DNA of 64,000 bases, from contig NZ_JAUXXZ010000028.1 of NCBI RefSeq assembly GCF_030684675.1, forward strand, positions 1 to 64,000, written 5' to 3'. This stretch comes from Daejeonella sp. (lineage in GTDB: Bacteria > Bacteroidota > Bacteroidia > Sphingobacteriales > Sphingobacteriaceae). The translations under genes were made by a program, and so were the position numbers. The notes under the pieces were generated by a model. It was not told the origin of the DNA and did no database searches. It saw only the letters and a program-made list of their open reading frames with translations. Each line of letters begins with the position of its first letter. Positions within the stretch are counted from its first letter, which is position 1. Shown here piece after piece: positions 53,027 through 61,838 of this stretch.

Positions 53027-53071
53027 TCCTCCCTTGTAAAGGATTAATTTGTTTAACAGAAACGATTACGA

Positions 53072-54067
53072 ATGAGTTCAATAGAAATTACGAAAGACAC
53101 TTATCTTCAATGGTATGAGTCAATGCTACTGATGCGCAAGTTTGAAGAGAAAGCCGGTCAGCTTTACGGGCAGCAAAAAATAAGAGGATTTTGCCATTTG
53201 TATATAGGTCAGGAAGCGGTGATGGCAGGTACGATGTCAGTTATCCGTCCCGAAGATTCGCTTATTACTGCCTATCGTGATCATGCACATGCACTTGCAA
53301 AGGGCATGAGTGCTAATGAGGTTATGGCTGAATTGTATGGTAAGGCTACCGGATGTTCCAAGGGAAAGGGAGGTTCAATGCACATGTTCAGTAAGGAAAA
53401 GAAATTTTTCGGAGGTCATGGTATCGTTGGAGGTCAGATTCCTCTTGGTGCCGGCATTGCCTTTGCGGAACAATATAATGGAACCGATAATGTTTGTATC
53501 TGTTATATGGGTGATGGTGCAGTTCGTCAGGGAGCACTGAATGAAACCTTTAATATGGCTATGCTTTGGAAGCTACCTGTAATCTTTGTTTGCGAGAATA
53601 ACGGTTATGCTATGGGGACTTCAGTTTCAAGAACAACAAATATGGTTGATATCTATAAAATCGGTTTAGGTTTTGATATGCCATGCGCACCTGTTGACGG
53701 TATGGATCCGGTTGCGGTTCATAATGCATTGGACGAGGCTGTTCAGAGAGCCCGGCGCGGTGATGGCCCTACATTTTTAGAGGCAAGAACCTACCGTTAT
53801 AAAGGACATTCTATGTCTGACCCTGCAAAATACCGTACGAAGGAAGAAGTTGAGGGCTATAAAGCCAAAGACCCTATTGAAGTTGTAAGGGCAACTATTG
53901 AAGAGAAAAAATATGCTGATGAAGTCTGGTTTGATTCAATAAATGAGAAAATTAAAGCCATTGTAGACGAATCAGTTAAATTTTCTGAAGAATCACCATG
54001 GCCGGATCCTTCTGAACTCTACACAGATGTTTATATTCAATCTGATTATCCATACATCCGCGACTAA
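53072..54067 (+). CDS. pdhA: Pyruvate dehydrogenase E1 component, alpha subunit
   Basis: This 331-residue E1 alpha subunit uses thiamine diphosphate to decarboxylate pyruvate. It has the ThDP motif GDG (147-149) through NN (176-177). RDHAHAL (70-76) and the YRYKGHSMSDP loop correspond to the active-site loop that is a kinase target in mitochondria. It needs a beta subunit to form the active tetramer; no beta gene is adjacent. E2 follows after 33 bases on the same strand. Confidence 0.95.
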   Translation: MSSIEITKDTYLQWYESMLLMRKFEEKAGQLYGQQKIRGFCHLYIGQEAVMAGTMSVIRPEDSLITAYRDHAHALAKGMSANEVMAELYGKATGCSKGKGGSMHMFSKEKKFFGGHGIVGGQIPLGAGIAFAEQYNGTDNVCICYMGDGAVRQGALNETFNMAMLWKLPVIFVCENNGYAMGTSVSRTTNMVDIYKIGLGFDMPCAPVDGMDPVAVHNALDEAVQRARRGDGPTFLEARTYRYKGHSMSDPAKYRTKEEVEGYKAKDPIEVVRATIEEKKYADEVWFDSINEKIKAIVDESVKFSEESPWPDPSELYTDVYIQSDYPYIRD

Positions 54068-54100
54068 ATTTAAATTCTAATATTCTAATCTGGAAATAAA

Positions 54101-55810
54101 ATGGCTGAAGTAGTGAAAATGCCTAAGATGAGCGATACGATGACGGAGGGAGTTATCGCTAAATGGCATAAAAAAGTTGGTGATAAAGTTAGTTCAGGGG
54201 ATTTGATTGCCGAAGTTGAAACAGACAAAGCAACCATGGACTTTGAGTCTTTCCAGGATGGAACCTTACTATATATTGGCGCCAAAGAAGGTGAAGCAGC
54301 AGCAGTTGATTCTGTAATAGCTATTCTTGGTACCGAAGGTGAAGATTATCAAGCGCTTTTAAGTGATTCAGGAAGTCAGAAAGAGGTTTCTGAACCTACT
54401 AAAGCGACTGAAGAAACCGTAAAAGCACCTGAAGAAGCGGAAAAGGCGAGTATACCTGTTATAGTGGATGCAGAACCTAAATCTTCGGATAGCAGTGATG
54501 CAGATGCTGAAGCATTGGGTGCAACCATTATCCGGATGCCTTTATTGAGCGATACCATGACTGAAGGCGTTATCGCTGAATGGCATAAAAAAGTGGGTGA
54601 TAAAGTAAAAAGTGATGATGCTTTAGCAGATGTTGAAACTGATAAAGCCACGATGGAAGTGATCGGTTATGCCGATGGTGTTCTTTTATATGTTGGAGTA
54701 GAAAAGGGACAGGCAGCTAAAGTAAATGATATCATTGCGATTGTTGGTAAAGAGGGTACAGATGTATCGGCATTGTTAAAATCAGGTTCAAAACCAGCTG
54801 TAGCAGAATTAAAAGCTGAATCACAGCCTGATAAAGCAAAGCCGGCAGTTGAATCAAATACAGAAGCTGAAACACAGCATGTTGAAAGTGATTCAACATC
54901 ACGTTTAAAAGCATCCCCTTTGGCGCGTAAGATTGCTAAGGATAAGGGAATTGATATTTCTCAGGTGAAAGGTAGTGCTGAAGGTGGCAGGATCGTGAAA
55001 AAGGATATAGAAAGCTTTAACCCTACAGTACAGGCTCAGACTGCAAAAGAAAGTCCAGATCCCGCAGCATCATCAGCTGCACCGGCCGCAGAAACTAAAC
55101 CTGCAGCTATTCCTCAATTTATCGGTGAGGAGAAATATACTGAGAAACCGGTATCTCAAATGCGTAAAGTTATTGCGAAGCGTCTTTCTGAAAGTCTGTT
55201 CACTTCGCCGCATTTCTACCTGACCATGTCAATTGACATGGATAGCGCAATGCAGGCCCGTACCAAGATCAATGAATTTGCATCTGTAAAAATATCGTTC
55301 AATGATATGGTACTAAAGGCAGTTGCAGTTGCTTTAAAACAACATCCAAATGTTAATTCATCCTGGTTAGGGGATAAGATCCGTTATAATGAGCATGTAA
55401 ATATTGGAGTCGCCGTAGCCGTTGAAGATGGTTTACTCGTGCCGGTAGTTCGTTTTGCAGATGGAAAATCGCTTTCACATATTTCCGCTGAAGTGAAGGA
55501 CTTTGCCCAGCGTGCAAAGTCTAAGAAATTACAGCCTTCAGATTGGGAAGGATCAACTTTTACCATTTCTAATCTGGGAATGTTCGGTATAGATGAGTTT
55601 ACTGCAATCATTAACCCACCCGATGCATGCATACTTGCAGTAGGTGGAATCCAGCAGGTTCCTGTAGTTAAAAACGGAGCAGTTGTTCCAGGCAATGTCA
55701 TGAAGGTTACTTTAAGTTGTGACCACCGTGTTGTTGATGGAGCTACAGGTGCAGCATTCCTTCAGACATTAAAGGCATTGCTTGAAGAGCCTGTTAGATT
55801 GCTGGTGTAA
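54101..55810 (+). CDS. pdhC: Pyruvate dehydrogenase E2, dihydrolipoamide acetyltransferase with two lipoyl domains
   Basis: This 569-residue E2 has two near-identical lipoyl domains: 1-78, lipoyl lysine K43 in ETDKATMDF, and about 141-218, K182 in ETDKATMEV. Between and after them are Ala/Pro/Glu-rich flexible linkers. An E3/E1-binding domain lies at about 270-305 (ASPLARKIAKDKGIDISQVKGS). The acetyltransferase core spans about 345-569, with catalytic H542 and D546 in DHRVVDG. It moves acetyl groups to CoA. Substantial nucleotide similarity between the lipoyl repeats suggests recent duplication or gene conversion. Confidence 0.95.
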   Translation: MAEVVKMPKMSDTMTEGVIAKWHKKVGDKVSSGDLIAEVETDKATMDFESFQDGTLLYIGAKEGEAAAVDSVIAILGTEGEDYQALLSDSGSQKEVSEPTKATEETVKAPEEAEKASIPVIVDAEPKSSDSSDADAEALGATIIRMPLLSDTMTEGVIAEWHKKVGDKVKSDDALADVETDKATMEVIGYADGVLLYVGVEKGQAAKVNDIIAIVGKEGTDVSALLKSGSKPAVAELKAESQPDKAKPAVESNTEAETQHVESDSTSRLKASPLARKIAKDKGIDISQVKGSAEGGRIVKKDIESFNPTVQAQTAKESPDPAASSAAPAAETKPAAIPQFIGEEKYTEKPVSQMRKVIAKRLSESLFTSPHFYLTMSIDMDSAMQARTKINEFASVKISFNDMVLKAVAVALKQHPNVNSSWLGDKIRYNEHVNIGVAVAVEDGLLVPVVRFADGKSLSHISAEVKDFAQRAKSKKLQPSDWEGSTFTISNLGMFGIDEFTAIINPPDACILAVGGIQQVPVVKNGAVVPGNVMKVTLSCDHRVVDGATGAAFLQTLKALLEEPVRLLV

Positions 55811-55982
55811 TTCCGTTCCGGATCAAGTCCGGAATGACACTAGGTCAGGTCCGAAATGACAACAAATCGTAATCTTATTTGTGGGTTAAGTACAGAAGGA
55901 CAAACAATCCCTAAGATTGGGAGAACATTTGTCATTCCGGCTGAAGCCTTAGTCATTCCGGCTGAAGCCGGAATCAACGGAA
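55811..55982. repeat. REP-like intergenic repeats
   Basis: Two exact 18-base copies of GTCATTCCGGCTGAAGCC (55931-55948 and 55952-55969) lie three bases apart. The complementary core GTCCGGAATGAC occurs at 55827-55838 in inverted orientation, with a variant GTCCGAAATGAC at 55849-55860. This resembles the short GTCATTCCGG-type palindromic repeats scattered in many genomes. Located between the convergent pdhC and DUF4197 genes. Confidence 0.75.
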
Positions 55983-56738
55983 TCAACGAAAGCTAACACC
56001 ATTATTGTTTCTATCCGCAAAGCCAAACACCTTTTTTAGCAAAGGACTACTTCTGAGACCAGAATTTTCACGAATTTTTAATTCTTCCTGAGCTATTTCA
56101 AGAAATAATCCCTCCATTGCTTTTTGTGTTGCATAAGCAGCAAGATCGGTATTTACTTTACCGGCGAGTGGTATTTGATTGTAAGCAGTACTTAGATCAG
56201 TCCAGTATTTGGTTGCCTGAGTTTTATCCAATGAACTCTGAATAACAGGATTAAATTTGGCTTCCAGAGCTTTGCTGGTTACACGCTGAAAATAGGTAGT
56301 TGCAGCATTTTTCTGATCGCTCAGCAAAATATTTGAAGCATCCTGAACACTCATTTCCTTTATTGCAGAGATAAAAATTGGCTTAGCTTCATTGGCCGCA
56401 AGTTCTGCTGCCCTGTTCAGGCTTAGAATAAAGTCATCACAAGCTTTGTTCATGCCTATTCCACGGAGTGCTTTCTCAACTTTTCTCGCTTCAGGCGGAA
56501 AAAGTAGTTTGATTGCAGAATTTCCTATAAATCCATTCTGAAGGGACAGTCGGTCCGTACCTGCAGAAACCCCAATTTCAAGGGCTTCTTTTATTGCATC
56601 TCCAATTTCTATCTGACTCGGACTACCAGGTTTAATGACATTAGCTGCTTCCTTTAAAACCTGAGGTATTTTGAACTGAGCAAATGAAGTAGCAGAGCTT
56701 ACTATAAAAACACAAGAGATAAAGATTTTTAATTTCAT
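55983..56738 (-). CDS. DUF4197 domain-containing protein, secreted
   Basis: This 251-residue protein has a signal peptide (MKLKIFISCVFIVSSATSFAQ) and a mainly helical DUF4197 domain: GDAIKEALEIGVSAGTDRLS, NSAIKLLFPPEARKVEKALR, NRAAELAANEAKPIFISAIKEM and a closing SPLLKKVFGFADRNN. The family has no assigned function. The second copy lies upstream on the same strand, 103 bases away. Confidence 0.85.
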   Translation of the reverse strand: MKLKIFISCVFIVSSATSFAQFKIPQVLKEAANVIKPGSPSQIEIGDAIKEALEIGVSAGTDRLSLQNGFIGNSAIKLLFPPEARKVEKALRGIGMNKACDDFILSLNRAAELAANEAKPIFISAIKEMSVQDASNILLSDQKNAATTYFQRVTSKALEAKFNPVIQSSLDKTQATKYWTDLSTAYNQIPLAGKVNTDLAAYATQKAMEGLFLEIAQEELKIRENSGLRSSPLLKKVFGFADRNNNGVSFR

Positions 56739-56841
56739 CTGTTTAATTTACCACAATTAACGGTTCAGCTGGTATTAAATTATTGCCATCTGCCCCATTT
56801 TAATGATATACGTTATATCCCGAATATGAAGTTCTGCTTGT

Positions 56842-57573
56842 TTAACTCCTATTCCGGTCTGCATAAGCAAATACTTTCTGCAACAGAGGGCTTGTTCTTG
56901 CGGATAGCTTTGAGCGTATTTTCAATTCTTCCTGTGCGATTTCAAAAAAGATCCCTGCAATTGCTTTTTGTGTGACATAAGCACTAAGATCTGGATTTAC
57001 TTTTCCGACAAGTGGAATGCTGTTATAAGCAGTAATAGCGTCAGTCCAGTATCTGGTAGCGCCTACTTTGCTTAAACTGTTCTGTATAATGGGTTGAAAT
57101 TTCTGTTGCAGTTGGTCAGCAGTTACCCGTTGAAAATATAATGTAGCTGCATCCTGTTGTCCGCTTAATAAAATATTGGAGGCGTCGCTAAAGGTCATCC
57201 CTTTTATGGCTGAAATAAATATAGGTTTAGCTTCAATTGCAGCAGCTTCGGCAGCTCTGTTTACACTTAATATGACATTATCAGCCAGTTTATTTAAGCC
57301 CACACTCCGGAGGGTACGCTCAACCTTTTGTGCTTCTTCCGGGAAAAGGATTTTTATAGCCGCATTGGCAAAAAACCCATCCGTTTGGGATAATCTTTCT
57401 GATCCTGCGGATGTTCCCAGTTCCAAAGCCTGTTTTAGTCCCAGTGAAATCTCGGTGGCACTCGGGTTTCCAAGTCCTGTTTGAGTAAGGATCTGACCTG
57501 CCTGATTTAAAGTATCGCATGACGATAGCACGAATACACCCGTTGAAAAAGCAAATAGTTTTAAAAATCTCAT
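56842..57573 (-). CDS. DUF4197 domain-containing lipoprotein, paralogue of its neighbour
   Basis: This 243-residue protein from the ATG at 57573 has a lipoprotein signal (VFVLSSC, C at about 19), unlike its neighbour, which has a plain signal peptide. The rest aligns closely with the downstream copy (GLKQALELGTSAGSERLS; FANAAIKILFPEEAQKVERTLR; SPLLQKVFAYADRN). The pair is a tandem duplication with different sorting. The frame also runs upstream to 57612, but that start would hide the lipobox. Confidence 0.85.
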   Translation of the reverse strand: MRFLKLFAFSTGVFVLSSCDTLNQAGQILTQTGLGNPSATEISLGLKQALELGTSAGSERLSQTDGFFANAAIKILFPEEAQKVERTLRSVGLNKLADNVILSVNRAAEAAAIEAKPIFISAIKGMTFSDASNILLSGQQDAATLYFQRVTADQLQQKFQPIIQNSLSKVGATRYWTDAITAYNSIPLVGKVNPDLSAYVTQKAIAGIFFEIAQEELKIRSKLSARTSPLLQKVFAYADRNRS

Positions 57574-57727
57574 AAATTTGATTATTGCAATTGAGTATAG
57601 ACAAAGGAGCAAAGACGAATTCGTAACAAATTATAACAGGGTGCCTTGTTCCTTTTTATAAGTTAGCAAAACCCCTGCCAAATTCACAAATATTAATTAT
57701 ACTTGATCAGCTTAAAGACCGGTAACC

Positions 57728-58306
57728 TTGAGATTTAATAAGAATTCATCCGGCAATACTGCCATCAGGGAGCTTGAACTACTTGCTGAGTATCGCAGCA
57801 CAGGAGATCTTGAATTGCTCGGTAAGCTTTATGAGCAGTATATGCCTCTGGTTTTCGGTTTATGTCTTAAATACTTTCGGGATGAAGAACAAAGCAAAGA
57901 TGCCGTGATGCAGATCTTTGAGGAATTAGTGAAAAAACTGAGGGTTCACGAAATAACAAATTTCAAGGCCTGGCTTTATACCCTAAGCAGAAACCATTGC
58001 CTTATGGTACTCCGTTCATCATCAAAGCACGAAATGTTAAGTATTGATGAAAATTTTATGGAAAATGAAGCTTTTGTGCATCTTAACCTTGAGGATGATA
58101 CCGAAGAAAAGCTATCCATAATGGCAAAATGTATTGAAGATCTGCCATCAGAACAGAAAGTAAGCATTAATCTGTTTTACATGGAGCAAAAATGTTATAA
58201 AGAAGTTGCAGATCAGACTGGCTTTGAACTGAATAAAGTTAAAAGCTATATACAGAACGGTAAACGAAATTTGAAAATTTGTATAGAGAAGAACAGTGAG
58301 CACTAA
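57728..58306 (+). CDS. ECF-type RNA polymerase sigma factor
   Basis: This 192-residue sigma-70 family protein has region 2 (about 25-95; LYEQYMPLVFGLCLKYFRDEEQSKDAVMQIFEEL, AWLYTLSRNHCL) and region 4 (about 130-185; LPSEQKVSINLFYMEQKCYKEVADQTGFELNKVKSYIQNGKRNL). No ATG occurs before region 2, so a TTG at 57728 is the likely start. A -7-like TATACTTG lies just upstream (57698-57705). The 3' end overlaps the anti-sigma-like gene by 11 bases, so the pair is translationally coupled. Confidence 0.92.
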   Translation: MRFNKNSSGNTAIRELELLAEYRSTGDLELLGKLYEQYMPLVFGLCLKYFRDEEQSKDAVMQIFEELVKKLRVHEITNFKAWLYTLSRNHCLMVLRSSSKHEMLSIDENFMENEAFVHLNLEDDTEEKLSIMAKCIEDLPSEQKVSINLFYMEQKCYKEVADQTGFELNKVKSYIQNGKRNLKICIEKNSEH

Positions 58307-59198
58307 TTATCCCGGTAGTTTGATGATCAGAGCTTACCTTGAGGGGAAGCTGGATCATGAAGAAATGCACAGGCTCGAAAAACAAGCCCTGACTGACCCT
58401 TTCCTCTGGGAGGCATTGGAAGGATATACTCATACCTCAAATCCTGGTACAGATCTGAGTATTTTGCAGAGACAATTGCATGAGCGAATTGTTCATTTGC
58501 AGGAAAATAAAAAGGTATTTGACTTTACCTGGCAGCGCTTAAGCGTGGCTGCATCAGCATCTGTATTATTTATTACTGCCGGAATCCTGTTCTGGATGAA
58601 TATTAACCGCTCAGGAACCGTTACAGAAAAGCAGGTACAGGTTGCCCTCATCGATCGTGATTCGCTTAAAAATGAGATTCAGGGTTACCCGGGCCGTCCG
58701 GTTATCAGGGAGAAAGAATATCCTGTTTCATCAGATGAGACCAGCATTGCAGCCTACCAAACACCTTCAGGAGCAAATAACGAGTCCGAAGTGAATGAGT
58801 CTTCACCCTCAGCAAAGAGTGAGATTGCTTCTGGTGGTACGAGCATTCAGGCCAATAAACTCCGTGTTCAGGAACAGGGATCTGCCAGCAGGTCTCTAGC
58901 TTCATCCGAAGGTATCAATGCTTCCGAACAGGCAGTTCAACCTGTTCCGGGATGGGATATCTATCGAAAATACATAGAGGATAATATACGTAAGCCTTTA
59001 AATGACCCGAAAGTCAGCGGCTCGGTACTTTTATCCTTTGAACTTGACGAGAAGGGAAAACCGTTTAATTTCCATATTCTGAAAGGATTAACAGAGGCCT
59101 GTGATAAAGAAGCTATTCGTCTGATCAAGGATGGACCCTCCTGGAAAACCCGGGTTGGCAGTAAGATTAATACTGGCAGGATTGAAATCCGGTTTTGA
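58296..59198 (+). CDS. Membrane protein: anti-sigma-like N terminus with TonB-like C-terminal domain
   Basis: This 300-residue protein starts at a GTG (58296) overlapping the sigma-factor gene; another in-frame start is the ATG at 58320. The cytoplasmic N terminus (about 1-80, with MIRAYLEGKLDHEEMHRLEKQALTDPFLWEALEG) resembles a zinc-free anti-sigma helical domain. One membrane helix (about 88-106, SVAASASVLFITAGILFW) follows, then a Ser/Glu-rich periplasmic linker (about 150-215) and a TonB-C-like domain (about 222-300, YIEDNIRKPLNDPKVSGSVLLSFELDEKG). The architecture suggests an anti-sigma factor whose periplasmic end senses or engages an envelope signal. Confidence 0.78.
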   Translation: MSTNYPGSLMIRAYLEGKLDHEEMHRLEKQALTDPFLWEALEGYTHTSNPGTDLSILQRQLHERIVHLQENKKVFDFTWQRLSVAASASVLFITAGILFWMNINRSGTVTEKQVQVALIDRDSLKNEIQGYPGRPVIREKEYPVSSDETSIAAYQTPSGANNESEVNESSPSAKSEIASGGTSIQANKLRVQEQGSASRSLASSEGINASEQAVQPVPGWDIYRKYIEDNIRKPLNDPKVSGSVLLSFELDEKGKPFNFHILKGLTEACDKEAIRLIKDGPSWKTRVGSKINTGRIEIRF

Positions 59199-59281
59199 CC
59201 TCAAAGATCATAAAGAATCGATTACGCCTTAATTGTATAAATTTTATTTTAATCCCGTTTTGCTAAATATAATTCAAACAA

Positions 59282-60001
59282 ATGAACAGATTAAGTTACC
59301 TGATTTTAGTGCTATTTATCTTTTCAGGCTGTAATGAGCCCGATGCACGGAAAATTGTAGATAAAAGTATTGCCTTTTATAATATGGATAAGCTGACTAA
59401 TGCGACTCTGGAATTTAAATTCAGGGCAGCAAGTTTTAAAGTTATGCAGAATGGTGGCCAGTTTAAATATGAACGTTTTTTTAGTGATTCTACAGGCAAT
59501 GTTCATGATGTATTAAGGAATGAAGGCTTCAAACGCATAGTAGATGGTAAAGAGCTAAAGCTTGATCAGAAAGAATCAGACAAATACCGGCAGTCGCTTA
59601 ATGCAGTTGTTTATTTTTTATACTTACCGCTGAAATTGAACGATGCCTCTGTAGTAAAAAAATATATGGGCGAAAGTCAGATCAAGGGTAAAACCTTTCA
59701 TAAGATTGAGATTTCATTCGAAAAGTCAAAAGAAGCAGGTGATCATAGTGATGTATTTTATTATTGGTTCGATACCGAAGATTACAGCATGGATCATTTT
59801 GCTTATAGTTCAGGAGGTAATCGTTTCAGAGAGGTACTCAGAACCCAGAAAGCAGGTGGTGTAATTTTTCAGGATTACGTTAATTACCAGATGCCACTTG
59901 ATGACTCAGTAACCACAGTTGATAAGTATGATAGCTTATATGAAGCAGGCAGACTAAGAGTCTTATCTCAGATCGAGTTGAAGGATATTATCCTTAAATA
60001 G
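59282..60001 (+). CDS. DUF6503 family lipoprotein
   Basis: This 239-residue protein has a lipoprotein signal peptide with FSGC lipobox (C17). The mature region (DARKIVDKSIAFYNMDKLTNATLEFKFR...; KYMGESQIKGKTFHKIEISF; HSDVFYYWFDTEDYSMDHFAY) matches the LolA-like beta-rich outline of DUF6503 proteins in Bacteroidota. Role unknown, perhaps envelope-associated. The gene stands alone, convergent with the PiT gene. Confidence 0.75.
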   Translation: MNRLSYLILVLFIFSGCNEPDARKIVDKSIAFYNMDKLTNATLEFKFRAASFKVMQNGGQFKYERFFSDSTGNVHDVLRNEGFKRIVDGKELKLDQKESDKYRQSLNAVVYFLYLPLKLNDASVVKKYMGESQIKGKTFHKIEISFEKSKEAGDHSDVFYYWFDTEDYSMDHFAYSSGGNRFREVLRTQKAGGVIFQDYVNYQMPLDDSVTTVDKYDSLYEAGRLRVLSQIELKDIILK

Positions 60002-60034
60002 CCCCGGTGCTTTAAGTAGATTAACACTAAGCAA

Positions 60035-61090
60035 TTAAAGAAACAAACTGAGCAGAAAGTAAAGTGTTGCTGCCAATAATGCAGATACCGGTATAGTCAG
60101 TATCCAGGCCCATAAAAGGCTGATAGTAACTCCCCAGCGTACCGCCGATACACGTTTACTTAATCCAACTCCTATAATTGCACCGGTAATGGTATGTGTT
60201 GTTGAAACCGGTATTTTAAAGTGTTCGGTCATGAACAAGGTAATGGCTCCTGCAGTTTCTGCGGCAACACCTTCTAAAGGAGTAACTTTAGTAATCTTGG
60301 TACCCATGGTTTTTACAATCTTCCATCCACCGCTCATAGTACCGGCCGCTATTGCAGTGTAACAAGCTATAGGGATCCATTCTGGAATATGATTGATCTT
60401 TACCTTACCATCAATAACTGTGTAACCTACATGGAGCCAAGCTGACATGGTATCAACACTGAGGTTAGCATCTTTTAGATACACAATGATTGCTGCTGCG
60501 ATAATACCCATTACTTTCTGGGCATCATTACCTCCGTGACCGAGACTGAATAAAGCTGAAGATACTAGCTGGAGTTTTTTGAACCACCATTCAGCCTTTG
60601 AGGGGTTTGCGTATCGACAGATATTGATAATGATCACAGTAATAAAATACGCCATGATCATACCAATAATTGGAGCAAGAACAATAAAAGAGGCAACTTT
60701 GCCGATGACACCAAGGTTAACTACATTTAGACCACCATGAGCAACTGCAGCACCTGCAAATCCACCAATCAGGGTATGTGATGAACTTGAAGGAATTCCA
60801 AACCACCAGGTTAATAAATTCCAGCAGATTGCTGCCAAAACACCGGCAAGAATAACCACCAGGTTTATATTCATCGTATCGGCGGTCTTTGCTACCGTAT
60901 CAGCCACATTTAAATGGAATATCCAGTAAGCAAGGAAATTGAAAAAGGCCGCCCAAACCACTGCCTGAAAAGGGGTTAGAACTTTCGTAGAAACAACGGT
61001 TGCAATAGAATTCGCTGCATCATGAAAGCCATTGATATAATCGAATACCAATGCTAAAACAATGATTACAATTAATAGTGTAAAACCCAT
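60035..61090 (-). CDS. Inorganic phosphate transporter, PiT family
   Basis: This 351-residue membrane protein has the two PiT signature repeats: N-terminal INGFHDAANSIATVVSTKVLTP and the later half with SLGHGGNDAQKVMGIIAAAI, and closing HFKIPVSTTHTITGAIIG. About ten membrane segments. It is a low-affinity, cation-coupled phosphate symporter. 30 bases downstream of the DUF47 gene on the same strand, the usual PiT accessory arrangement. Confidence 0.93.
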   Translation of the reverse strand: MGFTLLIVIIVLALVFDYINGFHDAANSIATVVSTKVLTPFQAVVWAAFFNFLAYWIFHLNVADTVAKTADTMNINLVVILAGVLAAICWNLLTWWFGIPSSSSHTLIGGFAGAAVAHGGLNVVNLGVIGKVASFIVLAPIIGMIMAYFITVIIINICRYANPSKAEWWFKKLQLVSSALFSLGHGGNDAQKVMGIIAAAIIVYLKDANLSVDTMSAWLHVGYTVIDGKVKINHIPEWIPIACYTAIAAGTMSGGWKIVKTMGTKITKVTPLEGVAAETAGAITLFMTEHFKIPVSTTHTITGAIIGVGLSKRVSAVRWGVTISLLWAWILTIPVSALLAATLYFLLSLFL

Positions 61091-61120
61091 ATAGCTGGTG
61101 TAATATCTTTAATGATGTAA

Positions 61121-61768
61121 TTAAGCGTTTTTCACCAGAATAGATTCCAGCACATTCGCTGCATCTTCACACATATCAGTAGCGGTCTCAAGTCCGGAGA
61201 GTACTTCCTTGTATTTAATAAGGTTTACCGCATCTTTTTCATTGTCGAAAAGCTCACCAACTGCTTTGTCAAAGACATAATCAGCCTGATTTTCAATACT
61301 GTTTATACGAACGCAGCAATCTGCGATCAATCGGATATTTTTCAGATCCCGTAATTCATGAATAGCTTTGTGAAGATCCTGACATGCCTGTAAGATCAGA
61401 CTGGCGAGGTCTTTAATTGGGGGAGTAATAATGGTAACATTATAAAGATCCATACGACTGGCAGAGCCATGAATATAATCGGCAATATCATCGATTGCAC
61501 TCGCAAGTCTGTGAATATCTTCGCGGTCGAATGGAGTAATGAAATTCTTACTTAGTTCCAGGTGGATTTGATGGGTAATCTCATCTCCTGTATGCTCAAG
61601 ATCTTCGATGTCTTTGAATAATTTCTTACGAAGTATAAGATCTTCAGTGTTAACTGCTTCTACAAGCTTTTCGCCTAACTGGATTAGGTTTGCACTATCT
61701 TTTTCGAAAAGAGGAAAAAACTTCTTGTCTTTTGGAATAAAGTACTGGAAAATACTGTTCAGTGACAT
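61121..61768 (-). CDS. DUF47/PhoU-like protein
   Basis: This 215-residue helical protein of the DUF47 (TIGR00153) family resembles PhoU. Conserved blocks are FFPLFEKDSANLIQLGEKLVEAV, FDREDIHRLASAIDDIADYIHG and the C-terminal ATDMCEDAANVLESILVK. Acts as partner/regulator of PiT transporters. Encoded immediately upstream of the PiT gene. Confidence 0.93.
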   Translation of the reverse strand: MSLNSIFQYFIPKDKKFFPLFEKDSANLIQLGEKLVEAVNTEDLILRKKLFKDIEDLEHTGDEITHQIHLELSKNFITPFDREDIHRLASAIDDIADYIHGSASRMDLYNVTIITPPIKDLASLILQACQDLHKAIHELRDLKNIRLIADCCVRINSIENQADYVFDKAVGELFDNEKDAVNLIKYKEVLSGLETATDMCEDAANVLESILVKNA

Positions 61769-61838
61769 CGGATTGGATTTTAAGATTGAGCAAAGCTACA
61801 AACACAATGTTAAGTTAATGTTAACAAACAAATCCGAT

